A stretch of DNA of 64,000 bases, taken from assembly GCA_009760855.2 (NCBI GenBank), contig WPIO01000114.1, forward strand, positions 685,001 through 749,000, in the 5' to 3' direction. A program made the translations under genes and the position numbers. The notes under the pieces are model-generated. The model worked only from the letters and a program-made list of their open reading frames with translations. It was not told the origin of the DNA and did not search any database. Positions within the stretch are counted from its first letter, which is position 1; the number at the start of each line of letters is the position of its first letter. The DNA comes from Cristatella mucedo (lineage: Eukaryota; Bryozoa; Phylactolaemata; Cristatellidae). Below, piece by piece: positions 49,040 through 59,390 of this stretch.

Positions 49040-49205
49040 TAGCTGATTTAACAGCCTCTTTTGTACAGAGGAGCCTTTACGAATGTCACCACCGCTTGCA
49101 GCAGCGATACAAAATCGCCTACCGCAGGATTCGAACCCACAACCTCAGCCCTGAGGTCGCGAAAAGCAGTTACCTTACTTAGTGTGCCATCATGGCTACA
49201 ATTAT
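49040..49205 (-). mobile_element. Second type of tRNA-derived SINE
   Basis: On the minus strand: GGCACACTAAGTAAGGTAAC (box A region), then GGGCTGAGGTTGTGGGTTCG and AATCCTGC (box B region), spaced as in a tRNA gene. The following 100 bp (TGGTGACATTCGTAAAGGC and AGAGGCTGTTAAATC) differ from the first SINE and lack the family A hairpin. The acceptor arms do not pair convincingly, so a functional tRNA gene is unlikely. Confidence 0.65.
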
Positions 49206-49325
49206 TCTCGACTTTAGTCGACACTAACATGTGCTGAGTACGAATTTCCAACAAATTTTTCAAAATGACATTGATACTTAACATAATCCAAGGAACCATG
49301 TTCCTGGACTTTTAGGACTGTATGA

Positions 49326-49999
49326 GAATGTTGATAGACAAGCCTGGCTGCAGAGTCTTGTACTAGCTGGAAGTGCCTGATTGCATATGCCGGTAAGCCA
49401 GCAAGCAGTGAGTTACAGGTGCGTTTTTATTTTTTTTTAATGTGGTTAAGTCAGTGGATGTCGTGACGCAAGTCGGAATTGAGTTCGAGGTTTGGGGGCA
49501 ATTGAACTAGAGGCATGATCTCCAAAGGATTTGAGGTTTCTACAAGGCATTGGTAAACGAATGGATACGGAAACGTTTATGGTACGACGTTTAGCCTGAC
49601 GGTGCAGTTAATCTGATAAGTGATCTTGAGTAAATAAAATTAAGGAGACTTAAAGGTGAGTTACAAAACCTGGAAGTCAATGCATTGTTTGACAGGGAGC
49701 CAATGCATGTCGGCAGGTAGTGGTGTGATGTGGCAACTGCAAAGCTCAAGACAGACAAGCCTAGCTTCAGAGTCTTGTACAAACTGTAAGTGCCAGATTG
49801 CACAGGCCAGTAGACGAGCTAGCTGCGAGTTGCAAAAGTAGATACCGTTTGTCACAAATTCATGGACCAATTTAGGTGCGGTATCGTTGTCTCAGCAACT
49901 ACAAATTTTAGCGATGTTATATAGCTGATAGTAAGCAGACATGACTGTGGGGCTGATTTAATCGTCTAATGAGAGGTCACTTGGGAACATGACACCTAG
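49326..49999 (-). mobile_element. Family A LINE with rearranged 3' part
   Basis: 49326-49420 matches the interior (GACAAGCCTGGCTGCAGAG ... GCAAGCAGTGAGTTACAG). The sequence then jumps to a more 3' point of the element (GTGCGTTTTTAT, AATGTGGTTAAGTCAG) and continues normally, so GACAAGCCTAGCTTCAGAG appears a second time at 49754. This is a partial duplication or two fused fragments. From 49420 it is continuous with the host LINE described next. Confidence 0.7.
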
Positions 50000-50145
50000 T
50001 TTTCGTACCTATCCAGCAGGGGGTATGCTGGCAGAACCGATTGTAAGCTTTAACCCTTCCGATTTCTGAATCAAACTTGGTTTGACTATAAGCATTACCT
50101 TGGTTTTATCATAATGCAATTTAAGAGAGTTAGCTGCCATTCTTA

Positions 50146-50149
50146 TGCA
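50146..50149. repeat. 4-bp target-site duplication (TGCA) of the solo LTR
   Basis: TGCA at 50146-50149 recurs at 50888-50891, directly outside TGTACCC ... GGTTACA. A larger match (ATGCAT) is also possible because the site is palindromic. Confidence 0.8.
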
Positions 50150-50887
50150 TGTACCCAGGCTGGGTTCGGTTGGCTGGGACCAGACGGCTATAGTGAGGGT
50201 TAGGGTCACCGGCTAGGCCTGGGTCGGACCTACGGCACGGCCGGATGTATGCGGTGACGTGAGGTCACCGGGGCTCTTGGGTACTGGAAGTTGGCCAAGT
50301 AAGTCGTGGTGTTGGAGGCTCCCGGTCTCGCCGAGTTATGCACCTGGATTCGTGCAGGCGTGCTCCAGCGATGCTGCCACGCACGCAAGGGAACGAGTAC
50401 CCAAGGCCCGAGCGGAGCTGGATAGCTCGCTCGTTGTTGACTTGTTTTTATTCCGCTTTTCCCGTGTAGCGTGTTCGTGACCCCCCCTCGTGTGTTGGCG
50501 TCCTTCGGTGGTAGCTTACGACTGTGGTAGTTGTCGACTCAGACTAGCCAGCAGTTACTCAGCCAGCTGGGTTTTGGACGGCGTACGCTCGTACTGTTGG
50601 ATTTGGAGTCGGTACAACGACAGGACTGCAGAAGCCGACTGACCCCAACTAACACGTTTGTTCGCACTTGCTGCGTCGTCTTGCGCCCCCGTAGTGTACT
50701 GTGTATAGGACCCTCCCTGTAGACTTGTTTAGTTGCCCTGTTGTTGTTGGCGCATGCGTTAATATAAAGAGGTTTAACCGGACGGCCGCTCGTCTTACCC
50801 TAGCTCGGCGGCATGGCTAGCGGCAGCATGGCAGAGTATGGCTGGGTTTGGCTGGAATTAGCCTCTGACCCCTGGAACCCGGTTACA
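50150..50887 (+). mobile_element. Solo LTR, 738 bp
   Basis: It begins TGTACCCAGG and ends CCCGGTTACA, giving the TG...CA ends typical of LTRs, and is flanked by TGCA duplications inside a family A LINE. AATATAAAG at 50761-50769 may be the TATA box of the LTR promoter. The GC content is well above that of the host LINE. No primer-binding site, gag or pol lies next to it, so recombination between two LTRs probably removed the interior. A decayed second copy lies at 32930-33655. The superfamily cannot be set from the LTR alone. Confidence 0.85.
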
Positions 50888-50921
50888 TGCATACGTCATC
50901 AATACTTCTATATGCAATACA

Positions 50922-51611
50922 ATAATTCTGCAACTCACTGCTCGCTGGCCTACCAGCATGTGCGATCAGGCGATTGCAGCTGGTGCAACACTCTGCAGCT
51001 AGGCTTGTCTGTCATGACAGTCGCAGTTGCTACATTAATCCACTTCTCGTTGACCTGCACTCACTACCAGTCAAGCAACAGATTGAATTCAAGTTTTTGT
51101 CGCTCACTTTTAGGTCACTTCGTTCTTTTGGCTCCAGCCTATCTCTCAGATATACTCCCCCATCAGGCCAAGCATCGTACCACCCGCTTTTCGGAATCCA
51201 ACAGTCTACAAATACCTCGTTCAAACCTCAAATCCTTTGGAGTCCGTGCATTTAGTTCCTATGCTCCCAAAGCCTGGAACTCCCTCCCGACCTGCGTCAG
51301 AAAATCCCCTGACCTGACCACACTTAAAAAGAACTTAAAAACACCTATTTAGGACAGAATTTAGTGGGTCCCTGTGATTCTTCCTTCATGTGCTTATGCG
51401 TGCTGACACTGTGCATGCTGCCACTAACCACATTTGCAGGCTGACCCTGTGCATGTCACCCCTAGCCATGTAATTCATTTTGCTTGCTTATCAAGCATGA
51501 TTTTACACACCATTCAATTGCATTACCCTTTGTAGCAAATGTAAAGCACCTAGAGAGAGATTAAGTTCTCTGAGAGTGCTTTATCAAGTGCATTATTATT
51601 ATTATTAATAA
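50922..51611 (+). mobile_element. Family A LINE, 5'-truncated, inserted in the opposite orientation
   Basis: It starts at TTCTGCAACTCACTGCTCGC and has the C-terminal domain over frames 50974-51255 and 50813-51352 (SAARLVCH, LKSFGVRAFSSYAPKAWNSL). It continues with the full 3' UTR, the hairpin GTAAAGCACCTAGAGAGAGA ... GTGCTTTATC and an (ATT)n tail at 51589-51607. The minus-strand host LINE continues on both sides. Confidence 0.9.
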
Positions 51612-53338
51612 TACATGCAGCAAGGGAGTTGATTGAATTTGAGGTGCTGGACGGCTGAGAGGGACCAAAGCAACGGTAAAACTGAGTGTCATCTGCATGA
51701 AAGTGAAAGCCTAAATTGAGCATTGCTACCACATCGGCAAGAGGAACAGTATTATCCGTGAAAAGAACAGAACCAGAGACACAACCCTTTGGTACCCCAT
51801 AATGCATAGATTCCTCCGATTATCTGTGTCTATTCACATCAATACTCTGAAGACTCCCACTGAGATAGGACCTGAATAATTGCAATGCAGTGATGCACAA
51901 GCAAGATGAGAGGTACATGAGAAGGGTTTAGTGAGCAATAGCATCCACACGTTCTGCCAAATGATCTAGTAGAATAAACAGAGAGACTCTACCTAATTCT
52001 GCATTCCTAACAAGGGTCGTTACACACCTGAAGCAATCTTGACTCTGTGGAGTGATAAGCTTTAAACAAGACTGAACTTTGTTGGCAATTTTGAAGTGTC
52101 CATATATCAGTACAGCTGGTCTGCCATGACTCATCCTAGTCTCTTTGATAGGAGTTGTCGAAAGGAAACTTTGCAGAAGTTGCTCAAGTTCTATGGGTCT
52201 AGTGTTGCTTTTTTGAGTATTGGCCTGAGTACATTCTTTTTGAAAAATGCTGGGACGTGACCTGCTGCTAATGACATGTATTATGTAAGCTATGCATGGC
52301 AGCAGCAGGTCTAATCATCCTCAAAGCAAGGAAGTGGGAATAGGTCCTGGAGACTCGTTGTCTTCTTGGATATGAATAGGAGATCTAGAATTAGTGACCT
52401 CCTTGAACTTTGAAATGAAGGTGCTGCATCTAATTGAGGGACATGATTCCACAGTGGATGCTGCCTACCTATGGATGGACTCCCTGATCGTGACTATCTT
52501 GTTAACAAAGAAGCTACAGAAGCGATCAGCTAGATCATCACAGGGATCAAAAGGTAAGGAGCTAACCTGGGAGTGGTTAAGCAGATAGTTGATTTCGACA
52601 TCAGCATTTTTGTATTGTGCATCTGCAAATTCACCAATGTTTTTATAGAAGCTAGAATTGGCCTTGGCTAGGATCAATTGGTACGATCTATAGTAGTCCT
52701 GACATGCCATTCGATGGACAGTCAGTCATGTTCTTGTGTATGCTTTTTCTCAAGGTTGTTCACAGTATGCCTAGCTAGTTTAATGTCGGTGGTAAACCAT
52801 AGGCCTACTAGTCGAGTGCACACGATGTGACTAGTCAGAGGTGCAAACTCGTTGAGCATGTCAGCTAGTATCACTTTGTAGCATTCTACCAATGATGACA
52901 TGTCGAAGGAGAATTGAGCAGCAAAGGCAAATAAGATATTCTTGCAACAAAGAGCAACGATGTCAAGGGTCTTAAGGTTTCGCGATTCACATGTGATTTT
53001 AGATAATAAAAATAATAATTATAATAAATTTGATAAAGTACCCTCAGAAAAAAATCTCTTTCTATGTGCTTTACAACTGCTGCAAAGGAAGCACGATCTA
53101 ACGATAAGTGGTAGCATGCTCAATAAACAACAAGAATAACATAGGGGTGACATGCACAAGGTCAGCAGGAAGTAGGGTTAGTGGCAGCATGCAACAGCGT
53201 CAGCAGACATAAGCACATAAAGGGCAAATCACAGTGACCGACTAAATGCTGTCTTTAATAGATATTTTTAGTTTCTTTTTAAATGTTGACCAATCAGGGT
53301 GTGTCATGACGCATGCCAAGAGTGAGTAACAAACTTTG

Positions 53339-53525
53339 TAATATAATGTAATGTATCTCCATCTGTAACTCCACAAAGCCATAAAGACTATGTGGTTGTT
53401 ATACAGGAGAGTCTTGTATAGCGCACTTACAGCCTAAGCGGCTTTCGGTATGCATTCGGTAGCCAACAGACTTTATCTCACGAAACAAAGAGAAAGTGGG
53501 AAGCATAGCTGAGTCAGGAGAGCAG
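53339..53525 (-). mobile_element. Short family B insertion in the family A LINE
   Basis: The ATTAC-type tail (TAATATAATGTAATGTATC), the 3' hairpin (CCACAAAGCCATAAAGACTA) and the last coding codons up to GAGTCAGGAGAGCAG. The host reads GGCTTTGGGAGCA in other copies; here CTTTG precedes and TTTGGGAGCA follows the insert, giving a TTTG duplication at 53335-53338 and 53526-53529. Confidence 0.88.
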
Positions 53526-56279
53526 TTTGGGAGCATACGAACTAAATGTATGATCTGCAAATAATTTGAGGTTTGTGCGAGGTATAGGTAAATAGTTAGA
53601 TTCGGAAAAGCTGGTGGTATGATGCTTAGCCTGGTGGGGCAGTAGATCTGATTGGTAGGCTGGAGCTAAAGAACTGAGCGACCTACAAGTGAGTGACAAA
53701 GTCTTGAATTCGATGCATTTCTTGACTGGGAGCCAGTGCAGGTCGGTGAGAAGTGATGTACTGTGGCAACTGTGATGCTCGCGACCGACAAGCCTAGCTA
53801 CAACATTTTGCATCAGCTGTAAGGGCCTGATTGCACAGGCCGGTAGCCCAGGAAGCAGTGAGTTATATAAGTCAAGACAAGTTGTTACAAAGACATGGAC
53901 CATCTTAGATGTGGTATCGCTGTCTTTAAAAATCCTAATTTTAGCAGTGCTAGGTGCCTGAAAGTTGGCTGACTTGACTGTGGAGCTGATGTGGTCGTCC
54001 AAGGAAAGGTAACCCTGTAACGTGACACCTAGATTTCGTGCAGATTTAACCGGCAGTATGCTGGCAGACATGATTTTGAGCTTTGGATGTTCCAATTTCT
54101 AAATCACACTTGGTTTGCCCCTAACAAGTAAGTTGGTTTTATAGTCATGCAATTTAAGAAAATTTGCTTCTATCAATGTGCAGTTATCAGTAATTCATGC
54201 TACCAGGGAATTAAGAGAATTCGGAGTGTTGGAAGGCTGCTAGGGATCAAAGCCAACTACAACTGAGTGTCTTCCGCATAAAAGTGAAAGCTGAGATCGT
54301 GCTTGGCAGTGACATCGGCAAGAGGAAGAGTATAAACCTTGAAAAGAACTGGACCAATTACAGAACCACGAGGTACCTATATTTCAGGTGTTCCTCGCAT
54401 GATCTTTGTCCACTCGCATCAACATTCTGGAGTCTCCCTCTGCGATAAGACCTGAATCATTGCAGAGCAGTCCTAGTGATTCCAAGGGAAGATTAGAGGC
54501 ACTCAGATAGGACTTGGTGATCGACATCAAAAGATGCCGAAAGACCGAGCTAGACAAGCAGAGATACTCCACCTATGTCTGCATTCCTAAGTAGGTCATT
54601 GTACACCCGAAGCAGTGCTGACTCTGTATAGTAATTAGCTCTAAAACCAGACTGGAGCTTACTAGCAAGGTTTGAAGTTTTAGTGGATGAGTTCAGCTGG
54701 TCTGTCACAACTAGTTCCAGTGTCTTTAAGAGGAACGGTGAAAGCAAGACTGGGAAGAAATTTCTAAAGTTATCTGGGTCTAGTGAGTGCGGCTTTCTTG
54801 AGTAGTGGCCTGACTACAGCCTATTTGAGAGATGCTGGGACATTACCCAAGTCTAATGACAAATATAAGATGTTAGCTATGGGTGGCAGTAGCAGATCAA
54901 TTCATCGTTAAAACAGGACAGTGAGATTAAGGTTCAAAGGTCTAGTTGTCCTCTTTGATTGGGGAATGAACTTCAGGTCGATGTCGCTAGTGACCTGCCT
55001 GAATGTAGACATTGAGGTACCACACTGAATTGAGAGACAGCATTCAAGGAGGCTGCTGCCATCTTGGGGGTGGTCTCCCTGATCTTGTCTATCTTCTGGA
55101 CAAAGGAGCTAGAGAACCGATCAGCTAGTTCATACCAGGGGTCGTTCGGTAAGGAGCTAACTTGGGTGTGGATAAGAAGACGGTCAACTGTCGACATCAA
55201 TATTTTTGCTTTGGAAATCTGTGATTAAACAATTTTTATAGAAGCTAGATTTCGCCTTTGTTTGAATCTATTGGTATGGTCTATGCTAGTTTTCGCATGC
55301 CTGTCAATAGGCAGTCAGTCTTGATGTTGTTTATGCTTTTTGACGCTTATGTTAAGTCGACCTAGCTAGTTTAATGTCTGTGGTAACTTATAGGCCATTT
55401 GTGGGAGGGCACACACTGTGCTTAGTCAGAGATGCAAACTCCTAGAGCATGTCTGCTAGTGTAGTCTTGTAGCAATCTACTAATGATGACATGTAGGAAG
55501 GGGGATTGAGCAGCAGAGGTGAAGTAGATATTCGCGAACGTTCATCATCGATGTCAAGAATCTTGAGGTTTGGCGATTCACACGTGATTTTATGTGAGGA
55601 GGAGGAGGAGGGCATGCAATACAGACTGGACGAGATCTGTATGCGGTCAGATAATTGGATTTGGTAATAATTGGTGCTGACAAAGTGCAGTTGTATTAAA
55701 ACATTTCGTCCAGTGTGTGATGTCAAATGTGAGTAACCCCATGCACCTCAGCCTCGAGAGACAACGAGTCATTCAATTCAGTGCTGAAGGCGTCAGATAA
55801 GTTATCAAAGTAAATTTTCAAATCACCCTTAGCCAGGAAGGATTGATTTCTCGAACGCACAATCAAAATGAGATCAGAGAAGTTCGAGATATAGGAGGAC
55901 TTAGTACCTGGTGGGCGATAGACTACTGCCACCTTCGGTAGCTTGTTGTCTCGTGAAATCGACACTATAGATTCGAAAGACTGCTTCGACGGTACTGCAA
56001 ATGCCTTGAAGTATAATTTCGAGCCTGTGAAAATAGCAACTTCACCTCCAGTTTTGATTGATCTAGGGGGCATGAAAGAAGGAGAAACTGGCCGATGTAG
56101 CTTGGTCAATTGTCGGGCAGTTTACCAATTTAAGTAAAATTTCAGTCTGGACGAGCATGTCGAGACTTTTTTTTAGAAATAAGGTCGCTATTTACTAGGG
56201 GTTTATTGCACATCGCTTTCGAGTCTTGATTCCCAAGACTAACGTTAAGTTGAGACACAAAAGTTATAACAGGCCTGAT

Positions 56280-56703
56280 TAAAGTTCTCAAATCGTTTAT
56301 TCACCAGTAACACTTCGCACTCCCAGCGAGAGAGCCCCAACTGCTCCGCCGTGCGTTAACTTCCTCACTGTACCTCTCCTCCTGGTCGACTCCGATGATT
56401 CATCGACCACAACTGTGCACCGGCAGACCCTGATGGTGAATCCACCATCTTGACACCGGCTGGTCCATGCCGCATCAAAGGCGGACCACAGCAGTGCACT
56501 GGCCGACCCTGATGGTGAATCCACCGTCTGGCCACCAGCCGGTTACTGGCCTGTGTCCATGCCACATCACAGGCTCATCAGAGGAGCCGGCATACAATAC
56601 ATACATACACACGTACATACGAACTACACGCCCCCTTGACCTTAAGGTCACAAGTCGGGAGCCGGCATACAATGCATACATACATACGTACATACGAACT
56701 ACA
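56280..56703 (-). mobile_element. Solo-LTR-like insertion, 424 bp, with 5-bp target duplication
   Basis: The host reads CAGGCCTGATGACC in the other long copy. Here CTGAT (56275-56279) is followed by 424 foreign bp and then CTGAT again (56704-56708). On the minus strand the insert starts TGTAGTTC and ends GAACTTTA, with AATAAA 16 bp before the end (56301-56296), which fits an LTR polyadenylation signal. GC-rich, with two internal direct repeats: GGAGCCGGCATACAAT... (56582 and 56660) and CCCTGATGGTGAATCCACC (56426 and 56506). The frames inside are by-products of this composition. The final A instead of CA leaves some doubt about the class. Confidence 0.7.
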
Positions 56704-57165
56704 CTGATGACCAGTAAGTTAGAGAGATTCACAGCGGCGCTTGGGGGGGCGTGCTGAGCGATTCGAGACAATGCTGGGAATACCAATCGAGTGGGTACTC
56801 AGCTCCCAGCTCCTGCCAAACGAGCTGGGTCTCAGCTGGAGGCCCGGCTGCAGCTGCTCCTGCTCCTGGTGCTTTTCTTTCGTAATTGCATAGTTTACGG
56901 ATCGTGGCAACAACAAATAACATCTAGGGATGCGTTAGAACTACGGTAACGAAGCGATAATAAGTACACGAGATAGTATTCCGGTTACTAGCCGCAGGGG
57001 TACCAAAGGCAGCTGCCGGCAGGGGAGAAAGCAGCCCGAAGTGAGCCGAAGTGAGGAGTGGTTGATGTCACGGGCACGTGCTTGTTATGCACTATGGCCT
57101 AACGATAAAAAATAAGCTTTAAACATGCATAAAGTGCTCTCCGCAGTTTAACATTTTGTATACAA

Positions 57166-57973
57166 GTATTGGGGTCCCATCTAGGGCCATAGAAAGTCTA
57201 GTACTTTTTTTGGCACGACTAAACGATCCCCTGCTACCAATTGTCATCTAACTGGCTTCGGCAAAAGCTTGGGCGCTTAAAGAGACTGGCTGTTTATTGA
57301 GCTCAAGTGTACCTTTTATGGGAGCTGGCAGAACCACTGCAGATGGGAAAATGCAGCTGCCGTGGGCAATATCCCCTACATCAAAGGCCAGACGCTGCCC
57401 AGTTGCCGCAGATGGGGCATGAAATTACAACAAGCAGGCAAGCAAAGCATGCCGATGCTATACGATGGTGAAGAGGAATACTTTAAAAACACGAGATCTG
57501 CATTTTTATGATGACTACTTTCCTCGAGTTTTCCGAGTCGAGGAAAGTAGTTACGACTCGAGGAAACGTTTTCTCTTTCGTGGTTGTTCATCTGAGTGAC
57601 TTCTTCTCTGATAACACCACTGACTTTGCAATCTGGTGCATTCGATGTCTTCATATGCGATTATGTGAATGCCCATCTCCACTGAGCGGTTACAACCAGG
57701 CTATGCCTGATAAATCAGCCTGTCGCCAAAGCAAAGGAATTGGACATCTTGTTCCGTCTCGCAGTGACTTAACTCTTCACTGCGTCTGAGAGTCTGCCAG
57801 CCGATGAATGGTTTGAAGCCACGTTGGCCGCCGGACGTTGTGTATCATACCCCACAGACTAACTGAACTAAAAGCAAACAAGACCATATCGCTGAGGCAA
57901 TGCCAGTACTGAGCTTGGTAAGACGAAGTCGCAATTGTTCGCGATACGGTGCAGAGACATCTGCTTCTCACTG
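57166..57973. other. Unassigned, with a 14-bp perfect hairpin
   Basis: No gene recognised; frames of 92 and 93 codons on opposite strands (57376-57654 and 57508-57789) have no domain. An inverted repeat at 57514-57551 has perfect 14-bp arms (ACTACTTTCCTCGA and TCGAGGAAAGTAGT) with a 10-nt loop, and a partial copy of the right arm (TCGAGGAAA) follows at 57558. Confidence 0.5.
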
Positions 57974-59042
57974 TGCTGTGTAATGTAATGTATCTCCGTC
58001 AGTAACTCCACAAAGTCATAAAGACCATGTGGGTGTTACGCTGGAGAGTTTTGTATAGCGCACTCACAGCCTAAGCGGCTTTCGGTACGCATTCGGTAGC
58101 CAACAGACTTCGTCTCACGCAACAAAGAGAAAGTGGGAAGCATAGCAGAGTCAGGAGAGCAGTTGAGGAAGTAAGTAGCATAGAAGTAGCAGTTCAGGAC
58201 CACTGAAAAAGATGTGCCATAGTCGGCAGTTGGAGAGTAGATGTCGTTGCATAAGAATTGTGGAAGCGAGTTCCACAGTCTAGGACCTGCAGAGCTAAAG
58301 CTTCTGTCGCCAACTGTCTTTAAGCAGAGGAATGGGACAGCTAATTTATTGTCCACACATGAGCTGAGGGCACGAACAGGCTGAAGCTGATGCAGCAGTT
58401 CAGCTAGGTACGAAGGAGCCAAGCCGTGGCAGGCCTTGTGGGTCAGCATAAGAACTTTGCTCTGTATCCTTTGCTCAACCGGCAACCATCCTAGCTCTTT
58501 CAGCAAAGGTGACACGTGCTCAAACCTCTGGGACTTGAAGACCAGCCTTGCAGCCATATTCATAGTCAGCTGTAGTGGCATAATAGCTTTCTTTGGTAGC
58601 CCAGCCAAAAGGGAATTACAATAATCAAGCCGAGACACAACTAAAGAGCTAGTTGAATTTTTTACAAGCCACTGTGGGAGACAGCTTCTAATCTTGGATA
58701 GGGATCGGGTGTGATGGCTAGCTGTAGAGGCAGTGTTCTGAATGAAGCTTTTGAAATTGAGGCACCTGTCGAACACGACACCTAGATTACGAGCACGTGG
58801 TGAAGGTCGCACAATAGCATCACCTATTAGAACAGCAAAGCCTTTTAATCCAGCCACACGCTTAGGGTGTCCTATGAGAAGCAGTTTGGTTTTATCGTCA
58901 TTTAATTTTAGGAAGTTTTCTGACATCCAGGATCGAATATCGGCAAGGCAAGCATTCCGTTTCTCAGTTGCTGCAGCAGATTCCGACGGTTTAAATGACA
59001 AATACAACTCAGTATCATCAGCATAAAAGTGATATCCTATTC
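57974..59042 (-). mobile_element. Family B LINE with uninterrupted frame from YADD to the C terminus
   Basis: The frame 58036-59115 is open for 359 codons; family B homology begins near codon 25. It has YHFYADDTELYLSF (catalytic YADD), LNDDKTKLLLIGHPKRV, NLGVVFDRCLNFKSFIQ, LSRLDYCNS-type VSRLDYCNSLLAGLPKK, LKELGWLPVEQRIQSKVL and a terminal RMRTESRLGCECAIQNSPA. The 3' UTR (CCACATGGTCTTTATGAC and TTTGTGGAGTTAC on the minus strand) and a short ATTAC tail (57974-57990) follow. The first 25 codons of the frame are flanking sequence, so the ATG is not native. The lack of any stop marks it as the youngest B copy, but without fingers or endonuclease it cannot act. Confidence 0.93.
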
Positions 59043-59390
59043 CATGGGTGCTGTGTGTACTGCAGTACGGTATCGTTTCTGGTATCCGGTAAGATAGCAC
59101 TACTGCTACAGCCACTCTTTTATCGCCAGCCGAGTGAAGTGCTACCGACCTGAACGTGTGAAATACATAGTTCCGTAGAAGCTTTTAAGTCTAGATCATC
59201 AGAGGGATTGCTTTTAGCAAGGACGACGAAGTCAAGACACCCACAGATATAGCTTAGAAGAAGGCGACCCGAAAATTCTCCATATCATTATGCATTAGAG
59301 CATGTTGAGGTGGCCAGGTCGAACGTTGACAACTACCGTAGCCAGTCGCTAATTATTTTTTAATCTGCAGCAGAGGCTGGCCTTTATTTT
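59043..59390. other. No recognisable gene
   Basis: Unique sequence between family B and family A copies. Confidence 0.4.

Larger units (their letters stand above)
47195..49320 (+). repeat. Large diverged repeat D, copy 3, right part
   Basis: It aligns with 11770-13350 and 18690-20920: TTGACTTGAATTCT (47213 and 11768), GGGCTACAGGGCACT (48196 and 20048), CAGTGAACTTTGTTC, CGACTTTAGTCGACA (49209; copy 2 has GGCCTTAGTCGACA). A (ATATCAAGTGCATTTTCTA)-like unit is locally duplicated near 47538-47595. Family A tails and a SINE interrupt it. Non-coding. Confidence 0.65.
49420..52999 (-). mobile_element. Family A LINE hosting two younger insertions
   Basis: The C-terminal domain (49591-49870) and thumb reach 50149. 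A solo LTR (50150-50887) and a plus-strand family A copy (about 50922-51611) follow. The same element then resumes at ATACATGCAGCAAGGGAGTT with the palm (51550-51807: FHADDTQFYRCF), LFILLD (51928-52134), fingers and linker (52465-52710). It stops in the endonuclease at 52999, where the next LINE begins. Frameshifts and stops are frequent. Confidence 0.85.
53003..57165 (-). mobile_element. Near-full-length family A LINE with two nested insertions
   Basis: Read on the minus strand: the 5' region (57165-56706) matches 32400-31960. The endonuclease follows on 55723-56109 (VAVVYRPPGTKSSYISNFSD) and 55442-55726, then linker and fingers (54973-55200; 54550-54747), the palm (54384-54572), the C-terminal domain (53514-54095: LLTDLHWLPVKKCIEFKTL), the 3' UTR, the decayed hairpin and an (AAT)n tail at 53005-53030. 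A short family B piece (53339-53525) and an LTR-like element (56280-56703) interrupt it. Without them it would be about 3.5 kb, equal to the copy at 28848-32400, which supports this as the full element length. Confidence 0.9.

Noticed and set aside
49080-49205. A functional tRNA gene on the minus strand
   Set aside because: The T arm is convincing, but no closed acceptor stem can be drawn, so a SINE or tRNA pseudogene is the safer reading.
56297-56786. Overlapping frames of 66-103 codons on both strands as small genes
   Set aside because: They lie inside the LTR-like insertion and its internal direct repeats; GC-rich composition explains their length.
28848-57165. Endogenous virus as source of the RT sequences
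   Set aside because: Domain order endonuclease-RT, 3' hairpin and short tail repeats, with 5' truncation, identify non-LTR retrotransposons; no capsid, envelope or integrase signal was seen.
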